In this document: one piece after another, positions 5,544 through 6,930 of the stretch
Position numbering within the stretch: position 1 is the first letter of the stretch
Layout: each line of letters starts with the position of its first letter
Assembly: GCA_003484865.1 (NCBI GenBank)
Contig: DMZT01000167.1
Location: forward strand, 1 to 6,930
Direction: 5' to 3'
Length of the DNA stretch: 6,930 nt
Origin: Stenotrophomonas sp.
GTDB taxonomy: Bacteria; Pseudomonadota; Gammaproteobacteria; Xanthomonadales; Xanthomonadaceae
Translations under genes and position numbers: made by a program
The notes under the pieces: model-generated
Databases searched by the model: none
The model's input: the letters and a program-made list of their open reading frames with translations, nothing else
Told to the model about the DNA's origin: nothing

Positions 5544-6383
5544 ATGGATATGCACCACCGCTCCGGCCCCATCGAACTGGTCGCCATCGATATGGACGGG
5601 ACCCTGCTCGATCCCGCGCACACGCTTACGCCCCGGGTCATGCAGGCCATCGCCCGCGCCCGCGCGCAGGGCGTCCAGGTGGTACTGGCCAGTGGCCGCC
5701 CGGTGTCGGGGATGGCACCGTTCCTGCAGCAGTTGGGGATCGAGGGCGAGCAGGAGTACTGCATCGCCTGCAATGGCGCCGTGGTGCAGAACATCGGCAG
5801 CGGCCAGCGCGTCATCGAGTTTCCGCTGAGTTTCGAGGACTTCGTGTTCTGCGAGCGGATCTCACGCGAGCTCGGTATCCACTTCCAGGCGCTTGATGGG
5901 CGGCGCATGTACACGCCCAACCAGGACATCAGTATCTACACGGTGGCCGATTCGCACCTGTCGAACGTGCCACTGTCGTATCGCCGGGTGGCGGACATGG
6001 ACCCGGCCATGCAGTTCATCAAACTGATGATGATCGATGAGCCGGCCGTGCTGGATGCCGCCATCCAGCGACTGCCCTCGGAACTGACTGACCGCTTCGC
6101 GGTGCTCAAGAGCGCGCCGTTCTTCCTGGAGGTGTTCGACCACCGGGCCGGGAAGGGACCGAGCCTGGAAAAGCTGGCCGCGCACCTCGGCGTGGACCGG
6201 GCCAACGTGATGGCGGTGGGCGACCAGGAGAACGACCTGACCATGCTGCAGTTCGCCGGCACCAGCGTCGCCATGGGCAACGCGATTGCGGCGGTCAAGC
6301 AGACTGCGCGCTTCGAGACCGCGACCAACGCCGACGATGGCGTGGCGTTGGCGATCGAGCGGTTCGTGCTGCAGGACGCGTAA
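5544..6383 (+). CDS. yidA: YidA-type Cof/HAD-IIB sugar phosphatase
   Basis: This is a 279-residue cytosolic haloacid dehalogenase-superfamily phosphatase. E. coli YidA hydrolyses sugar phosphates and similar small phosphate esters with Mg2+. All four HAD motifs are present: DMDGTLLD with nucleophile Asp16 and acid/base Asp18, VVLASGRP with Ser50, Lys204 in RAGKGPSLEKL, and GDQENDLTML with Asp227 and Asp231 for metal. Residues from about 85 to 195 form the type IIB cap. Stretches such as RDL-like helix ISRELG, ALDGRRMYTPNQDISIYTV and FIKLMMIDEPAVLDAAI follow E. coli YidA closely. ATG 5544 is preferred; an ATG two codons later is an alternative. No clear Shine-Dalgarno site precedes either. The gene is divergent from comM and converges on ubiK with a 23-bp gap. 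The physiological substrate cannot be deduced from the sequence. Confidence 0.93.
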   Translation: MDMHHRSGPIELVAIDMDGTLLDPAHTLTPRVMQAIARARAQGVQVVLASGRPVSGMAPFLQQLGIEGEQEYCIACNGAVVQNIGSGQRVIEFPLSFEDFVFCERISRELGIHFQALDGRRMYTPNQDISIYTVADSHLSNVPLSYRRVADMDPAMQFIKLMMIDEPAVLDAAIQRLPSELTDRFAVLKSAPFFLEVFDHRAGKGPSLEKLAAHLGVDRANVMAVGDQENDLTMLQFAGTSVAMGNAIAAVKQTARFETATNADDGVALAIERFVLQDA

Positions 6384-6406
6384 GCAACGCGCCGTCCGAG
6401 CCTGAC

Positions 6407-6670
6407 TTATTCGCGCGGCGCAGCCGATACACCCCGCGCTTCCAGCTCGGCCACCACCTTCTCCAGCGCCTCCAGCTTCTCGCGCGTGCGCAGCAGCACG
6501 GCACGCTGCACGTCGAATTCCTCGCGGGTCACCAGGTCCAGCTTGAGCAGCCCAGCCTGCAGCGCGGTCTTGAAGGTGGCCTGCAGTTCTTCGCGCGACT
6601 GGCGCAGGCCCGGGGGGACCATGTCGCTCAGGCGGCGGGCGAGGTCATCGAGGTGGTTGAGGTCGATCAT
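6407..6670 (-). CDS. ubiK: Ubiquinone biosynthesis accessory factor UbiK (YqiC/BMFP)
   Basis: UbiK is a small accessory protein for aerobic ubiquinone (coenzyme Q8) synthesis. In E. coli it works with the lipid-binding protein UbiJ in the soluble Ubi complex and can associate with membranes. The 87-residue product starts MIDLNHLDDLARRLSDMVPPG, with an amphipathic helix, and carries the conserved block DLVTREEFDVQRAVLLRTRE at 45-64. A C-terminal coiled coil follows (about 58-79), of the kind that trimerises in the family. E. coli UbiK has 96 residues and a longer tail. The start at 6670 is supported by family alignment and by GGAG seven bases upstream (complement of 6678-6681). An in-frame ATG nine codons upstream would add a tail that the family lacks. 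It is transcribed divergently from the PII gene across 126 bp. Confidence 0.93.
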   Translation of the reverse strand: MIDLNHLDDLARRLSDMVPPGLRQSREELQATFKTALQAGLLKLDLVTREEFDVQRAVLLRTREKLEALEKVVAELEARGVSAAPRE

Positions 6671-6703
6671 GCTGCGGCTCCGCGGGGTATGCGCCAAGGA
6701 TAA

Positions 6704-6930
<227 letters not shown>

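Overview
The window is high-GC, tightly packed proteobacterial chromosome. The proteins (ComM/YifB-type AAA+ ATPase, YidA-type HAD phosphatase, UbiK, a PII signalling protein, a glutathionyl-hydroquinone reductase and an AtoE-type transporter) look like a gammaproteobacterium. From the overall style, with strong GC3 bias and short intergenic gaps, I infer a Xanthomonadaceae member such as Stenotrophomonas or a close relative. That assignment rests on memory of similar genomes and was not tested by any search.

Layout, left to right. Positions 1-65 probably hold the C-terminal end of an upstream plus-strand gene. A 474-aa AtoE-type short-chain fatty acid transporter follows at 132-1556 (+). A 267-bp non-coding stretch carries a strong imperfect hairpin at 1704-1735 and leads into a tiny 47-codon gene at 1824-1967 (+), whose product is about half glutamine. 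A strong hairpin terminator at 1992-2015 separates that gene from a convergent VOC (glyoxalase/dioxygenase fold) gene at 2032-2703 (-). The VOC gene is divergent from a glutathionyl-hydroquinone reductase gene at 2899-3849 (+), and the 195 bp between them hold a small palindrome. The comM/yifB gene (3881-5383, -) converges on the reductase gene and is divergent from yidA (5544-6383, +). ubiK (6407-6670, -) converges on yidA and is divergent from a PII gene (glnK/glnB type, 6797 onward, +) that runs off the right edge.

Most of the genes are independent housekeeping units rather than one pathway. Every neighbouring pair from the Q-rich gene onward is either convergent or divergent, so there is little sign of operons. 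The VOC and reductase genes may share control and a theme of quinone or aromatic metabolism. The PII gene probably opens an ammonium-sensing unit that continues beyond the window. There is no sign of mobile elements, CRISPR, RNA genes or a defence cluster. The least ordinary part is the Q-rich mini-gene with its hairpin-bearing leader.
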